64,000 nt of DNA from Domibacillus aminovorans (GTDB lineage Bacteria; Bacillota; Bacilli; Bacillales; Domibacillaceae): assembly GCF_001643235.1 (NCBI RefSeq), contig NZ_LQWY01000007.1, forward strand, positions 62,001 to 126,000. The letters run 5' to 3'. The notes beneath the pieces were generated by a model. The model made no database searches, had not been told where the DNA came from, and worked only from the letters and a program-made list of their open reading frames with translations. Below are positions 27,150 through 36,341 of this stretch, one piece after another. Within the stretch, counting starts at the first letter, position 1, and each line of letters starts with the position of its first letter. The position numbers and the translations under genes were made by a program.

Positions 27150-28772
27150 ATGAGAAAAAAAGTGATTATCTTGGGTGGTGGAGTTGCTGGGATGAGTGCT
27201 GCACATGAATTAATCGAACGAGGCTACGATGTCACAGTATACGAAGCTAAATCGATTTCCGGTGGAAAAGCTCGGTCAGTACCTGTTCCGGGCTCTGGAA
27301 TAAATGGAAGAAAAGAACTACCTGGCGAACATGGTTTCCGTTTTTTTCCTAAATTTTATAACCATATTATTGATACGATGAAAAGAATTCCGCTTGAAGG
27401 AAATAACACCGTTTATGCTAATTTAGTTGAAGCTACAAAAATGGGAATTGCTCGTTTTAATGAACCTCTTGTGCCCTTCGTTTTAGGGTTTCCAAAGTCA
27501 ATGGTCGATCTTAAAATAAATATAAAAGCTCTATTTGAGACAAATTGGGGCCTATCTGAACATGAACTTGAATTTTTAGTTGAAAGAGTATGGCAAGTAA
27601 TGACCAGCTGCAAAGAAAGACGAATGGATGAATATGAAAGAATAAGCTGGTGGGACTATCTGGATGGTGACCGTCAATCAGAGGACTTTCAAAAAATGTT
27701 TACAGGAATAACAAGGTCTCTAGTTGCAGCAAATGCAAGAGAAGCCAGCATGAAAACGATTGGCAACGTTCTTTCCCAAATTATTTTAGATTGTATTTTA
27801 CCGGGATCCGAGAATGACAGGCTTTTGAACGGACCGACAAATGAAGTTTGGATTGATCCGTGGCTGAACTATTTAAGAAAAAAGGGAGTACGTTACTTTA
27901 CTAATGCTGAGTGTATTAATATTCAAAGTGATCAAGAAACGATTGTCAGTATGACAATAAAACACCATAGCCGAATTTTAACTGTTAAGGCGGATTATTT
28001 TCTTTCCGCATTGCCTGTAGAAGCTATGGAAAAATTAATCTCACGTGAAATGATTGAAGCTGATCCAACTTTGGAAGGAATCAAAAAATTAAGTAAAAGC
28101 TTAGGCTGGATGAATGGTATTCAATTTTTTTTAAAACGAGATATTCCGATCATTCATGGTCACATAATATGTCAAGATGCTCCTTGGGCTTTGACGATTG
28201 TATCCCAAAAGCAATTTTGGCCTTCGATTGATCTTAAGGAATATGGAGATGGTACTGTCAAAGGAATTCTTTCAGTTTGTATATCTGAGTGGCATATCCC
28301 GGGAATCATATATGAAAAAAAAGCTTCAGAATGCACACTAGAAGAGATTAAAAACGAAGTTTGGACACAGCTTAAAAAAAGTTTTAATGCAGAGAAAACT
28401 GTTCTTCAAGACGACGATTTTCATTCTTGGTTTTTAGACTCGGATATGATTTTTAACGATACCGAAAAAATCAACATTTCTCCTTTATTGGTGAATAAAG
28501 TATGTACTTGGGAGTTAAGACCTTATGCATATACAAGAATTAAGAACTTTTTTCTGGCATCTGATTATGTTCGAACGAACACGGACTTAGCCACTATGGA
28601 AGGCGCAAACGAGGCTGCCCGCCGTGCTGTTAATTGCATCATTGATGTTTCGGGATCAAGAGCACCTAAATGTAAAATATGGGAAATGTTTGATTATGAA
28701 TTGCTGATACCATGGCACATTCACGATTTTCGACGTTATCAGAAAGGACTTCCCTGGAATGGAAAATGTTAA
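27150..28772 (+). CDS. FAD-dependent oxidoreductase (phytoene desaturase/hydroxysqualene dehydroxylase-like)
   Basis: A 540-residue flavoprotein. The N-terminus has the dinucleotide-binding loop IILGGGVAGMSAAHELIERG, followed by DVTVYEAKSISGGKARS and GEHGFRFFPKFYNHIIDTM, typical of the amine oxidase/phytoene desaturase/HpnE group. A C-terminal FAD block is FFLASDYVRTNTDLATMEGANEAAR. No isoprenoid genes lie nearby, so the substrate is not indicated. The ATG at 27150 is chosen (AGGTGATC upstream). It follows the broken pucM fragment, so its insertion may have removed the rest of that gene. Base composition is AT-rich like the puc block. Confidence 0.72.
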   Translation: MRKKVIILGGGVAGMSAAHELIERGYDVTVYEAKSISGGKARSVPVPGSGINGRKELPGEHGFRFFPKFYNHIIDTMKRIPLEGNNTVYANLVEATKMGIARFNEPLVPFVLGFPKSMVDLKINIKALFETNWGLSEHELEFLVERVWQVMTSCKERRMDEYERISWWDYLDGDRQSEDFQKMFTGITRSLVAANAREASMKTIGNVLSQIILDCILPGSENDRLLNGPTNEVWIDPWLNYLRKKGVRYFTNAECINIQSDQETIVSMTIKHHSRILTVKADYFLSALPVEAMEKLISREMIEADPTLEGIKKLSKSLGWMNGIQFFLKRDIPIIHGHIICQDAPWALTIVSQKQFWPSIDLKEYGDGTVKGILSVCISEWHIPGIIYEKKASECTLEEIKNEVWTQLKKSFNAEKTVLQDDDFHSWFLDSDMIFNDTEKINISPLLVNKVCTWELRPYAYTRIKNFFLASDYVRTNTDLATMEGANEAARRAVNCIIDVSGSRAPKCKIWEMFDYELLIPWHIHDFRRYQKGLPWNGKC

Positions 28773-29013
28773 CACATAAGAAGAATGATCTCAATAATTC
28801 GGCATATTTCGTTATATTATTTGAAGAAGCCCTTATGAATCAGTTATTACTCCATTATATTGGACCGCATCCTATCCGATTTAATTTAGTTACTATACAT
28901 TATGCAAATTTGCGTTGAGTGTCATCGGATTGGCATATAAGAGATAGAAGGAAATTAACGTCTTTATGCCAAAATAATGTATAATAGAAAAGACAGGAAA
29001 AGGGGGCATTTTT

Positions 29014-29406
29014 ATGGGGGAATTAGCGATAAAAGAGCAAGTACTTCTTGCGTATTATGTGCAGTACTATTTGGAAAACAAGCCGGATGTGATGTATGAA
29101 TTGCATGAGCAAATGAGCGAGAACATGGCACCGGCAGTATATGAAATTGCGATGAATGATTTGTTTGATAAAGGGCTCGTCAATGGTCTTGAGAAAATTC
29201 GTCATTACGATGAGACAGACGGGAACATTATCAAACCGATGATTACGAACGAAGGCGTTATATATATTAACAATGTACTTGGCATTCAGCCGTATGCGAG
29301 TGATGGCAGCAAGCTGAAATATGTGAAAAACACTCTTATAACAAGCAATCTTGAGTTGACGATTCCAATCATTGCAAAATACATTGAAGAGTCTGTGAAA
29401 GAGTAA
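29014..29406 (+). CDS. Hypothetical protein, possible winged-helix fold
   Basis: A 130-residue soluble protein not assigned to a named family. Its pattern of helices followed by DLFDKGLVNGLEKI and a beta-rich PMITNEGVIYINNVLGI resembles small YjcQ-like winged-helix proteins, but this is weak. AAAAGGGGGC precedes the ATG, and TATAAT at 28980-28985 may be its -10 box. It is a single gene closed by a terminator. Confidence 0.6.
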   Translation: MGELAIKEQVLLAYYVQYYLENKPDVMYELHEQMSENMAPAVYEIAMNDLFDKGLVNGLEKIRHYDETDGNIIKPMITNEGVIYINNVLGIQPYASDGSKLKYVKNTLITSNLELTIPIIAKYIEESVKE

Positions 29407-29432
29407 CCGTCTTTTTTGGGCGGTTTTTTTTG
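29405..29432 (+). terminator. Rho-independent terminator
   Basis: AACCGTC / GGCGGTT-type stem with a T-rich loop, followed by TTTTTTTT, immediately after the hypothetical gene. Confidence 0.75.
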
Positions 29433-29485
29433 ATGGTTTTAATGCTAAAATGTAAGGAGAAACGAAAGAAAAGAGGAAAAGAAAC

Positions 29486-30157
29486 GTGAAGCGATTTACA
29501 TATATGATAGCGGTCATGATGAGCAGTCTTCTTGTTTTATCAGCTTGTACGGAACAAGATGTCACTGATTTACTTGAAGTGACAGATGATGTGCTGACAG
29601 CGATTGAAAAGGAACAGAGCCAAGAGGAATCAAACAAAGTGGCTGAAGAAGAGCCAGTTAATGAATCAACAAATATATTAAAGTCCAAAGGCACGATCGA
29701 TCCTATTCCGGCTACACTCGTCAGACCAGTTGATGGCGATACGGCGGTGTTTGCATTTGATGCGGACGACGATGGAAAAGAGGAAGAATTTAGTGCCCGT
29801 TTTTTGTTAATTGATACACCTGAGACGAGACATCCGAAGCTAGGAAAACAGCCATTAGGTGACGAGGCGAAAGAGCGGACGGCACAATTGCTTAAGCAAG
29901 GGGAAATTACGCTTGAATTTGATGTTGGCCAGCGTTTAGACAAGTATAGCCGAATACTCGTTTATGTGTATGTAGATGGGAAAAGCGTGCAGGAAACGCT
30001 TCTTGAAGAAGGAATGGCGCGGGTTGCATACGTGTATCCACCGAATACACGTTATCTCGATGAATTTGAAGCAAAACAGAAAATTGCTAAAAACAAAGGC
30101 ATAGGTGTCTGGTCAATTGGCAATTATGTAACGGATCGAGGCTTTAATTCGGATTAA
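29486..30157 (+). CDS. Thermonuclease-family lipoprotein
   Basis: A 223-residue exported staphylococcal-nuclease-like enzyme. A signal peptide ends in the lipobox LSAC (Cys about 21), then an acidic linker. The SNase fold begins near residue 75: LVRPVDGDTAVFAF, the catalytic Arg/Asp region RFLLIDTPETRHP, Glu in GDEAKERTAQLL, and the second Arg in RLDKYSRILVYVYV. It would degrade nucleic acids at the cell surface. GTG start after AGAGGAAA. Confidence 0.88.
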   Translation: MKRFTYMIAVMMSSLLVLSACTEQDVTDLLEVTDDVLTAIEKEQSQEESNKVAEEEPVNESTNILKSKGTIDPIPATLVRPVDGDTAVFAFDADDDGKEEEFSARFLLIDTPETRHPKLGKQPLGDEAKERTAQLLKQGEITLEFDVGQRLDKYSRILVYVYVDGKSVQETLLEEGMARVAYVYPPNTRYLDEFEAKQKIAKNKGIGVWSIGNYVTDRGFNSD

Positions 30158-30322
30158 TCATGGAGGGAAAAGGAACGCCTATTACTCTTCGGTTACCTGA
30201 GCTGATCTTTCCAAAAAGTGAACAAGCGTCAGAAGCCTTGTAACAAAATAGGAGAGACTATAGAAATAAGCAACATATATAGGGAAATGTGAGAAAAAGA
30301 ATGTATAACAAAAGCTCATCTG

Positions 30323-30886
30323 TCAGTTGAATACAGACGGGTTTTTGTTATACACATATAGCTTCGGTTCATTTACATCATCCAGAATAAACGCATCTTT
30401 TTTGATTTTTCGCAGCTGATTGTACATCGAAAAGTCACCGGCCGCGCCGCCAATTAAAAAGGCGGCGACAATCATCAGGACAGAGTTGTTTAGCCATATA
30501 CCGATGACAAATGGCAGCATGCCCGTCATCCAGAACGGCAGCAGCAATGCTTTTTTCATTGCCTTGTTCACAATCACTTTTTTCGTACCGGCGTACGCAA
30601 CGCCGAGCTCACGGTTAATGCCATACACGAGATCGCTTCTTTTACATTTCCCCCAGATCATAAAGCCGATCAAATGAAACACTTCATGCAAAATAATCAG
30701 TGCGGTATACAAAACGGCCCATAAAAAGAAATTCCAGAATGAAATTTCAAATCCGCTTTCTAGATGAAAGAAAGCCATCAAAACAGCTCCAACGACAATC
30801 GATGCAACTGTAATGATAAGTGCCTGAATGTGTATTTTTTTTATATTAAATGTAACGGTATGATCCGGTTCATGCGGCAAATTCAT
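30323..30886 (-). CDS. DUF3267-family putative membrane metalloprotease
   Basis: A 187-residue membrane protein of the DUF3267 type. The zinc-protease-like HExxH appears as HEVFHLIGF at the edge of a membrane segment (about residues 67-75). Four hydrophobic segments are visible (near 20-40, 50-68, 113-128 and 130-150). Substrate and role are unknown. GAGGAGGTG lies upstream of the ATG at 30886. Confidence 0.75.
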   Translation of the reverse strand: MNLPHEPDHTVTFNIKKIHIQALIITVASIVVGAVLMAFFHLESGFEISFWNFFLWAVLYTALIILHEVFHLIGFMIWGKCKRSDLVYGINRELGVAYAGTKKVIVNKAMKKALLLPFWMTGMLPFVIGIWLNNSVLMIVAAFLIGGAAGDFSMYNQLRKIKKDAFILDDVNEPKLYVYNKNPSVFN

Positions 30887-30925
30887 GTCAACAACACCTC
30901 CTCATAGAAACAAAGTTAAATACCA

Positions 30926-31525
30926 TTATTGTGGCTTTTGCAATACACACTGAATGACATGGCTTGTGCCCTGATGCAGCCGGCCTTCGTTTCGTTCTAC
31001 TTCGCCAGTAAAAAAGTGTTTACTATACCAGCCGTCAAATTCTTTCATTATTTGAGTAGGCGTGCATAACATGTTGATGGCCCGGGGTCCGCCGGATTTG
31101 AAACGAAGCTGGTCCGTTGTAAATAATTCAGCAATGTACAGGCCACCCGGTTTAATTGCTTTTTTAATGCCTTCCATTGTTCGGTTAAAAATCGGCTCAG
31201 GAAAGTGTCCGAACACGTGAATGATGGCATCCCATTTGTTTTCCGGCCATTCAACGTCGGCGAGATCACGCAGTTCCATGTTTACAACGACACCTTTTTC
31301 TATTGCAAGTTTCTCCGTTTTATCGATGCCGGACTGTGCATAATCCCATGTGTTAACTATGAATTTCTCACCGGCTAGGAAAACGGCGTTTCGACCTTCG
31401 CCTTCAGCAATTGAAAGAACTTGACCGCTTTTTTTAATGAATGGAGCGGCAGTTCGGATAAATTCATTTGGTTCTTTTCCATATATATATTCATCTGCTT
31501 TAAAGCGTTCATGCCACATATTCAT
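30926..31525 (-). CDS. Class I SAM-dependent methyltransferase (TehB-like)
   Basis: A 199-residue methyltransferase. The SAM loop is visible as VLSIAEGEGRNAVFLAG (Glu replacing Asp at the usual acidic position), then DAIIHVFGHFP and IKPGGLYIAELFTTDQL. It resembles the tellurite-resistance/thiol methyltransferase group. Its start overlaps the NAT stop by four bases (ATGA), so it is cotranscribed with the N-acetyltransferase upstream; together they may detoxify xenobiotics. Confidence 0.78.
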   Translation of the reverse strand: MNMWHERFKADEYIYGKEPNEFIRTAAPFIKKSGQVLSIAEGEGRNAVFLAGEKFIVNTWDYAQSGIDKTEKLAIEKGVVVNMELRDLADVEWPENKWDAIIHVFGHFPEPIFNRTMEGIKKAIKPGGLYIAELFTTDQLRFKSGGPRAINMLCTPTQIMKEFDGWYSKHFFTGEVERNEGRLHQGTSHVIQCVLQKPQ

Positions 31526-32328
31526 TTGTGATCGCCTTCTTTACTTTCGTTTCTTTTTTTGTCACGAAATTCAGTATTTAAATATAATTCTGCTTCTTTC
31601 ACAATAGATGGTGAGCAGTAACGGGCGACTTCTTTTAAAAAATCATTGTCATGTTCAAATTCAACTATTTTTTCTGATCTGTCCGGCCATTTCAAACGAA
31701 GCCGGTCCCTTGCGATTGAAAACGTTCCGCCGCCTGTAATACCAGCGATCACCGGAGCTTGTGTAAAAGTCGATCGCTCATCGTGGTGAATCGTCTCCTT
31801 CATTTTCGTTAATTCGCTCCAGTTCACAGGCTCAAGAGAAAACCCATAGCGTACGATCCATTCATCGTTTACGAGCTGTTCCATTGCTAATGTGCCTTTT
31901 TCTGTTGTAACCGTCCGGAATCTGAATGTCCCGGCTGGAGATGATACAGATTCACCGTCCAATAAAAGTGGGGAAAGCGGCAGCCGGTTACCGAAGCCAC
32001 TCTCAACAAGATGAAGGTGCCCATCTTGTTTCAGCAACACGGTCGCATGCGTATGATCAATTGCCCAAACCCCTTCATTTTTCACTGTGCCAGTCGTGAG
32101 TTGTACGTCAAAACCGAGCTCTTTCAACGTTAAAAATAACAGAGCATTCAGTTCATAACATAGACCCCCACGCTGATTATCGATTAGTTTCTCTTTCAGG
32201 AATTCTGGTGTGATTTCCTGTTCATATCTATTTAAAACATCTAGGTTTTCAAAAGGAAAAAGTTCCGCAAACCGTTTTAAGATAAATGAAAGATCATGTC
32301 CTGCAAATTGTTTGAAAAACGAATTCAT
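31522..32328 (-). CDS. Arylamine N-acetyltransferase with Cys-His-Glu triad
   Basis: A 268-residue NAT-family enzyme that transfers acetyl from acetyl-CoA to arylamines and hydrazines. The catalytic cysteine is Cys57 in RGGLCYELN and the histidine His94 in DHTHATVLL. The third residue, normally Asp in a DVGFG motif, is Glu109 here in LVESGFGN. A Cys-His-Glu triad is known in a Bacillus NAT and generally lowers or alters activity. The methyltransferase gene overlaps its end. Confidence 0.85.
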   Translation of the reverse strand: MNSFFKQFAGHDLSFILKRFAELFPFENLDVLNRYEQEITPEFLKEKLIDNQRGGLCYELNALLFLTLKELGFDVQLTTGTVKNEGVWAIDHTHATVLLKQDGHLHLVESGFGNRLPLSPLLLDGESVSSPAGTFRFRTVTTEKGTLAMEQLVNDEWIVRYGFSLEPVNWSELTKMKETIHHDERSTFTQAPVIAGITGGGTFSIARDRLRLKWPDRSEKIVEFEHDNDFLKEVARYCSPSIVKEAELYLNTEFRDKKRNESKEGDHK

Positions 32329-32401
32329 GTTGCTTCAATCCTTTCAAATTATTACTTATATGTTAAAATTATAGCACAGAGACCTACTTGGAGGGGATAT
32401 T

Positions 32402-33394
32402 ATGAAAGCAGTCGTTCACGAAGGACAAGCAGGAATAGCAGGGCTTACATACCGTGAGATGGAAGAAGGGTTGCCATCTTCAGGGGAAGTGAGGGTGAAA
32501 TTAAAAGCAGCCGGATTAAACCATCGCGACCTGTTCGTTTTGCATCGGCATAAAGAAAACGAGCCGCCGCTCATTATCGGATCAGACGGAGCGGGTATCA
32601 TTGACGCGGTTGGTGAAGGGGTGACGTCTGTCCAAGTGGGCGATGAAGTCATCATTAACCCGGGCCTTGGGTGGAAGGAAAACAGTGATGCGCCGCCGGA
32701 AGGATTTGAAATTGTCGGTTTGCCGTTTCATGGCACATTTGCGGAATCGATCGTTATTCCAGCTGAAAATGCTGTTTTAAAACCGGCGCATCTGTCATGG
32801 GAAGAAGCGGGAGTATTATCACTTGCAGCACTGACAGCATACCGTGCACTATTTACTCGCGGCCAGGTAAAAGAAGGCATGAATGTCCTCATTCCAGGTA
32901 TCGGCAGTGGTGTGGCAACATTCCTTTTACAATTCGCAAAAGCAGCAGGCGCTCGTGTTTTTGTCACGTCCCGTTCAGAAGCAAAACGGCAAAAAGCAAT
33001 CGAACTTGGTGCGGACAAAGCGATCGATTCAGAAAGTGACTGGGCAGAAGCGCTAAACAATCAAAAAATGGATCTCGTTATCGAATGCGTCGGTGCAGCG
33101 ACATTCAGTAAATCGCTCAATCAACTTCGTAAAGGTGGTACAATTGTTACGTTCGGTGCTTCAGCAGGCGACGAAGTAACGTTTAACTTGCGTGCATTCT
33201 TTTACGGCCAGTTCAATATGCTTGGTTCGACGATGGGCAGTGGGGAAGAGCTTGAGGAAATGATACAATTGATCGAACAGTACAAGTTACACCCGATTGT
33301 TGACCAAGTGTATCCTCTTGATCAATTTGAGCAGGCATTTACACGCATAGACAAAGCAGAGCAGTTAGGGAAAATTGTATTTGCCATTGAATAA
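32402..33394 (+). CDS. Zinc-type alcohol dehydrogenase-like / quinone oxidoreductase (YogA-like)
   Basis: A 330-residue medium-chain dehydrogenase/reductase. The N-terminal GroES-like domain has LKAAGLNHRDLFVLHR and IIGSDGAGIIDAVGEGV; the Rossmann domain has VLIPGIGSGVATFLLQFAKAAGARV. Catalytic zinc ligands of true alcohol dehydrogenases (Cys-His-Glu/Cys) are not evident, so an NADPH:quinone or enone reductase role is more likely. GGAGGGG precedes the ATG. The substrate is not known. Confidence 0.82.
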   Translation: MKAVVHEGQAGIAGLTYREMEEGLPSSGEVRVKLKAAGLNHRDLFVLHRHKENEPPLIIGSDGAGIIDAVGEGVTSVQVGDEVIINPGLGWKENSDAPPEGFEIVGLPFHGTFAESIVIPAENAVLKPAHLSWEEAGVLSLAALTAYRALFTRGQVKEGMNVLIPGIGSGVATFLLQFAKAAGARVFVTSRSEAKRQKAIELGADKAIDSESDWAEALNNQKMDLVIECVGAATFSKSLNQLRKGGTIVTFGASAGDEVTFNLRAFFYGQFNMLGSTMGSGEELEEMIQLIEQYKLHPIVDQVYPLDQFEQAFTRIDKAEQLGKIVFAIE

Positions 33395-33441
33395 ACTACT
33401 TTAATGTGATAAAACTACTAATGAGGTTAAATTAAATAGGA

Positions 33442-33538
33442 ATCACCGCTGGGGGTGCTCATAATGGAGCTGAGAGAGGCGAATTGCTTTAACCCTTATA
33501 ACCTGAACCGGATAATGCCGGCGTAGGGAAGAGGTGTC
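33442..33538 (+). promoter_or_regulatory. TPP riboswitch (THI element)
   Basis: The conserved blocks of the thiamine pyrophosphate aptamer are all present: GGGGGTGCTC, GGAGCTGAGAGAGG, AACCCTTATAACCTGA and CCGGATAATGCCGGCGTAGG. The P1 helix can form between TCACC (33443-33447) and GGTGT (33533-33537). It precedes a terminator hairpin and the thiamine-salvage operon, so TPP should switch off transcription. Confidence 0.96.
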
Positions 33539-33574
33539 TTGAACCGTTGTATCACTCCATTATAACGTCATCAC

Positions 33575-33608
33575 ATCCGTTTCTTCCCTGCGAAGAGACG
33601 GATTTTTT
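33575..33608 (+). terminator. Riboswitch-controlled terminator before ylmB
   Basis: Arms ATCCGTTTCTT / AAGAGACGGAT with loop CCCTGCG are followed by TTTTT. It is the expression platform of the TPP riboswitch. Confidence 0.9.
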
Positions 33609-33630
33609 GCGTTTCGGAAAGGAGTACAAC

Positions 33631-34926
33631 ATGGAAAAAATTCGAAAACTACATAATGAAATCGATGAACGACAAGATGAACTTATCGATCTACTAAAAA
33701 CATTGATATCGTTTAAAACACCGGCACCGCCTGCGAGAAACACAAGTGAGGCACAGCAATTCATGGCCGACTTTCTTGAAAAAAGAGCGTTCAAGATTGA
33801 TAAATGGGATGTGTATCCGAGCGACCCTAATGTTGTTGGAACGCTAAAAGGCACGGACAGCGAAAACTATCAAAGTCTGATTATTAACGGCCATATAGAT
33901 GTAGCGGAAGTAAGCCCCGATGAGAAATGGGAGACCGATCCGTTCATACCTATTGTGAAGAACGGTACGGTTATCGGACGGGGTGCTGCTGATATGAAAG
34001 GGGGCCTTGCTGGTGCCCTATTTGCTATTCAGCTGCTGCATGAAGCGGGTATTCAACTCCCTGGTGATCTAACGTTTCAGTCGGTTATTGGCGAAGAAGT
34101 CGGTGAAGCGGGCACGCTTGAATGCTGCAAACGCGGCTATATGGCTGATTTTGCGCTTGTCGTTGATACGAGTGACCTACATATTCAAGGGCAGGGTGGC
34201 GTCATTACCGGCTGGATTACGCTAAAAAGTGAGCAGACGTTTCACGATGCGACGCGCCGGCAAATGATTCACGCCGGCGGCAAGTTGATGGGTGCTAGTG
34301 CGATTGAAAAAATGACAAAAGTTATCAATGGTTTGCAAGAATTGGAGCGTCATTGGGCAGTCATGAAAAGCTATCCGGGCTTTCCGCCTGGCACGACGAC
34401 AATCAATCCGGCGGTTATTGAAGGGGGAAGACACGCGGCATTTATCGCTGATGAGTGCCGTCTCTGGATTACTGTTCATTTTTATCCGGATGAAACGCAT
34501 GAACAAGTTGCGAAAGAAGTGGAAGACTATATTCGTAACATAGCGAAAGGCGATCTTTGGATGCAGGAAAACCCGCCGATTTTTGAATGGGGAGGTACAT
34601 CCATGATTGAAGAACGTGGTGAAATATTCCCGTCGTTTGAAGTTGATCCTAATCATTCGGCTGTTCAATCACTTATTCAATCACATGTGTCTGTATTCGA
34701 CGAAAAACCAGTTGTTGATGTGTCACCATCTGTCACAGACGGCGGCTGGCTCGGTTCATCGGGTATACCGACAGCGATTTATGGACCTGGCCATCTGCGT
34801 CACGCCCATGCGGTGAACGAGCAGCTTGCCATTAACGAACTCGTCGACTATACGAAAGTAATGATTCAATTTATCTATGATTGGACGAATAGGAAAAAGG
34901 AGGAAAAAGTCAATGAAATTCAGTGA
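33631..34926 (+). CDS. ylmB: Formylaminopyrimidine deformylase (ArgE/DapE family)
   Basis: A 431-residue zinc-dependent M20-type deacylase. Metal-binding and catalytic blocks are visible: HIDVAEVSPDEKWETDPF, GRGAADMKGGLAGALFA and the catalytic pair in VIGEEVGEAGTLE. By itself the family could suggest acetylornithine deacetylase, but the TPP riboswitch in front and tenA/thiXYZ behind point to YlmB, which deformylates the pyrimidine formed from degraded thiamine. The ATG at 33631 follows AAAGGAG; longer frames run into the riboswitch. It overlaps tenA by 14 bases. Confidence 0.88.
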   Translation: MEKIRKLHNEIDERQDELIDLLKTLISFKTPAPPARNTSEAQQFMADFLEKRAFKIDKWDVYPSDPNVVGTLKGTDSENYQSLIINGHIDVAEVSPDEKWETDPFIPIVKNGTVIGRGAADMKGGLAGALFAIQLLHEAGIQLPGDLTFQSVIGEEVGEAGTLECCKRGYMADFALVVDTSDLHIQGQGGVITGWITLKSEQTFHDATRRQMIHAGGKLMGASAIEKMTKVINGLQELERHWAVMKSYPGFPPGTTTINPAVIEGGRHAAFIADECRLWITVHFYPDETHEQVAKEVEDYIRNIAKGDLWMQENPPIFEWGGTSMIEERGEIFPSFEVDPNHSAVQSLIQSHVSVFDEKPVVDVSPSVTDGGWLGSSGIPTAIYGPGHLRHAHAVNEQLAINELVDYTKVMIQFIYDWTNRKKEEKVNEIQ

Positions 34927-35587
34927 ACAATTACATGGAAAATTACTACCGATATGGCGTCAAAATCACGATCATCCTTTCGTGAAAGGAATAGCAGACG
35001 GTACGCTTGACCCGGAAAAGTTCCGTTTTTACATGGTGCAGGACTATTTGTATTTAATTCAATATGCGAAAGTGTTCGCACTCGGCGCGGTCAAAGCGGA
35101 TGATCTTCAGACAATGGGCAAATTCGCGGCGCTCCTGGACGGAACATTAAACGAAGAAATGTCACTTCACCGGCAATACGCGGCCCGATTCGGCATATCA
35201 GAAGAAGAGTTAGAGACTGCTAAACCGTCGCCCATTACACTCGCATACACACATTATATGCTGCACGCGGCCCAGAACGGTACACTTGCAGAGGTGATTG
35301 CAGCTGTTCTCCCTTGTGCATGGAGTTACTGGGAAATCGGCAAAGAACTGCATAGGGTCCCCGGAGCTGCTGATCATGAGCTGTACGGCGAATGGATCAA
35401 TATGTATGCATCAGAGGAATTTGGCCAGATGGCACAATGGTGCATCGATCTTTTAGATGAGCACACAGTTGGCAAGTCAGAAGCGGAACTCGCGAAACTG
35501 GAAGAAATCTTTTTAAACACAACCCGTTTTGAATACATGTTCTGGGACATGGCGTACAACGGAGTAATGTGGCCTGGCGATGTGTAA
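34913..35587 (+). CDS. tenA: Aminopyrimidine aminohydrolase (thiaminase II)
   Basis: A 224-residue all-helical TenA protein. The nucleophile Cys135 is in AAVLPCAWSYWEIG and the paired acid is Glu207 in TTRFEYMFWDMAY, at the same spacing as in B. subtilis TenA. It converts aminomethyl-aminopyrimidine to HMP for thiamine synthesis. AAAAAGGAGG gives the start at 34913. It overlaps both neighbours and acts directly after YlmB in salvage. Confidence 0.95.
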   Translation: MKFSEQLHGKLLPIWRQNHDHPFVKGIADGTLDPEKFRFYMVQDYLYLIQYAKVFALGAVKADDLQTMGKFAALLDGTLNEEMSLHRQYAARFGISEEELETAKPSPITLAYTHYMLHAAQNGTLAEVIAAVLPCAWSYWEIGKELHRVPGAADHELYGEWINMYASEEFGQMAQWCIDLLDEHTVGKSEAELAKLEEIFLNTTRFEYMFWDMAYNGVMWPGDV

Positions 35588-36341
35588 ACCGGTGCTCGAA
35601 TTCCGGGACGTGTCGTTCTCATACGGCAGCCAAAAACCGATTCTTGATCATCTTGATATGACTATTTACGACCGCGAATTCATTACGATCATCGGTGCAA
35701 GCGGCTCTGGGAAAAGTACGATGTTCCGTCTCATCACCGGGCTTGAAATTCAAAGCGAAGGTACGGTCTTGATCAACGGTGAAAACCATCAAAACCGTCA
35801 TGGCAAAGTCGGCTATATGCCGCAGCAAGATTTATTAATGCCGTGGCGGACAGTAATGGACAACGCTGCCCTGCCGTTAGAACTTAGCGGCATTAGCAAA
35901 AAAGACGCCCAAAAACACATTTTGCCGCTCCTGGATGAGTTTGGTTTAACCGGCGTTGAAAACAAATTCCCTGGTGAATTGTCCGGTGGAATGAAACAGC
36001 GCGTCTCGTTTTTACGCTCAATCTTAACAGGATCAAATGTCCTGTTACTTGACGAACCGTTTAGCGCACTCGATGCGATTACGCGGTTGTCGATGCAGGA
36101 GTGGCTTTTAGAACAGTGGGGAAAACGTGAAAAAACGATTTTGTTCATCACGCATGATGTGAATGAAGCACTCTTTTTATCAGACCGCATTTTCGTGTTT
36201 CAAGAAGCACCGGTGCACAAGTTACAAGAAGTCGTCGTACCGCTCGGCCGTCCACGGTCACTACGGGATTTAAATGATCCGGCTGTTTTGAAATGGAAAG
36301 ATGAATTAATTGAACAGCTGCGAGGAGGAGTGACCCTATGA
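35580..36341 (+). CDS. thiZ: Thiamine-precursor ABC transporter ATP-binding protein
   Basis: A 253-residue ATPase of the NitT/TauT group. Walker A is GASGSGKST, the signature LSGGMKQR, and Walker B LLLDEPFSALDA, with the H-loop LFITHDVNEA. Together with ThiX and ThiY it imports formylaminopyrimidine. It overlaps tenA by 8 bases and thiX by four. Confidence 0.92.
   Translation: MCKPVLEFRDVSFSYGSQKPILDHLDMTIYDREFITIIGASGSGKSTMFRLITGLEIQSEGTVLINGENHQNRHGKVGYMPQQDLLMPWRTVMDNAALPLELSGISKKDAQKHILPLLDEFGLTGVENKFPGELSGGMKQRVSFLRSILTGSNVLLLDEPFSALDAITRLSMQEWLLEQWGKREKTILFITHDVNEALFLSDRIFVFQEAPVHKLQEVVVPLGRPRSLRDLNDPAVLKWKDELIEQLRGGVTL

Noticed and set aside
28712-28918. A 68-codon plus-strand frame after the FAD oxidoreductase
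   Set aside because: Mostly overlaps the end of the oxidoreductase in another frame, no ribosome binding site and no recognisable pattern.
29023-29943. A 306-codon minus-strand frame opposite two plus-strand genes
   Set aside because: Low-complexity Ser/Phe-rich translation, no ribosome binding site, and it covers the well-supported hypothetical gene and the thermonuclease gene on the other strand.
30160-30243. A 27-codon frame after the thermonuclease gene
   Set aside because: No ribosome binding site precedes its ATG and it lacks the supporting structures seen at 59.4 kb.
33547-33630. N-terminal extension of YlmB into the riboswitch terminator
   Set aside because: The extra residues are encoded by the terminator hairpin and the start at 33631 has a good ribosome binding site.
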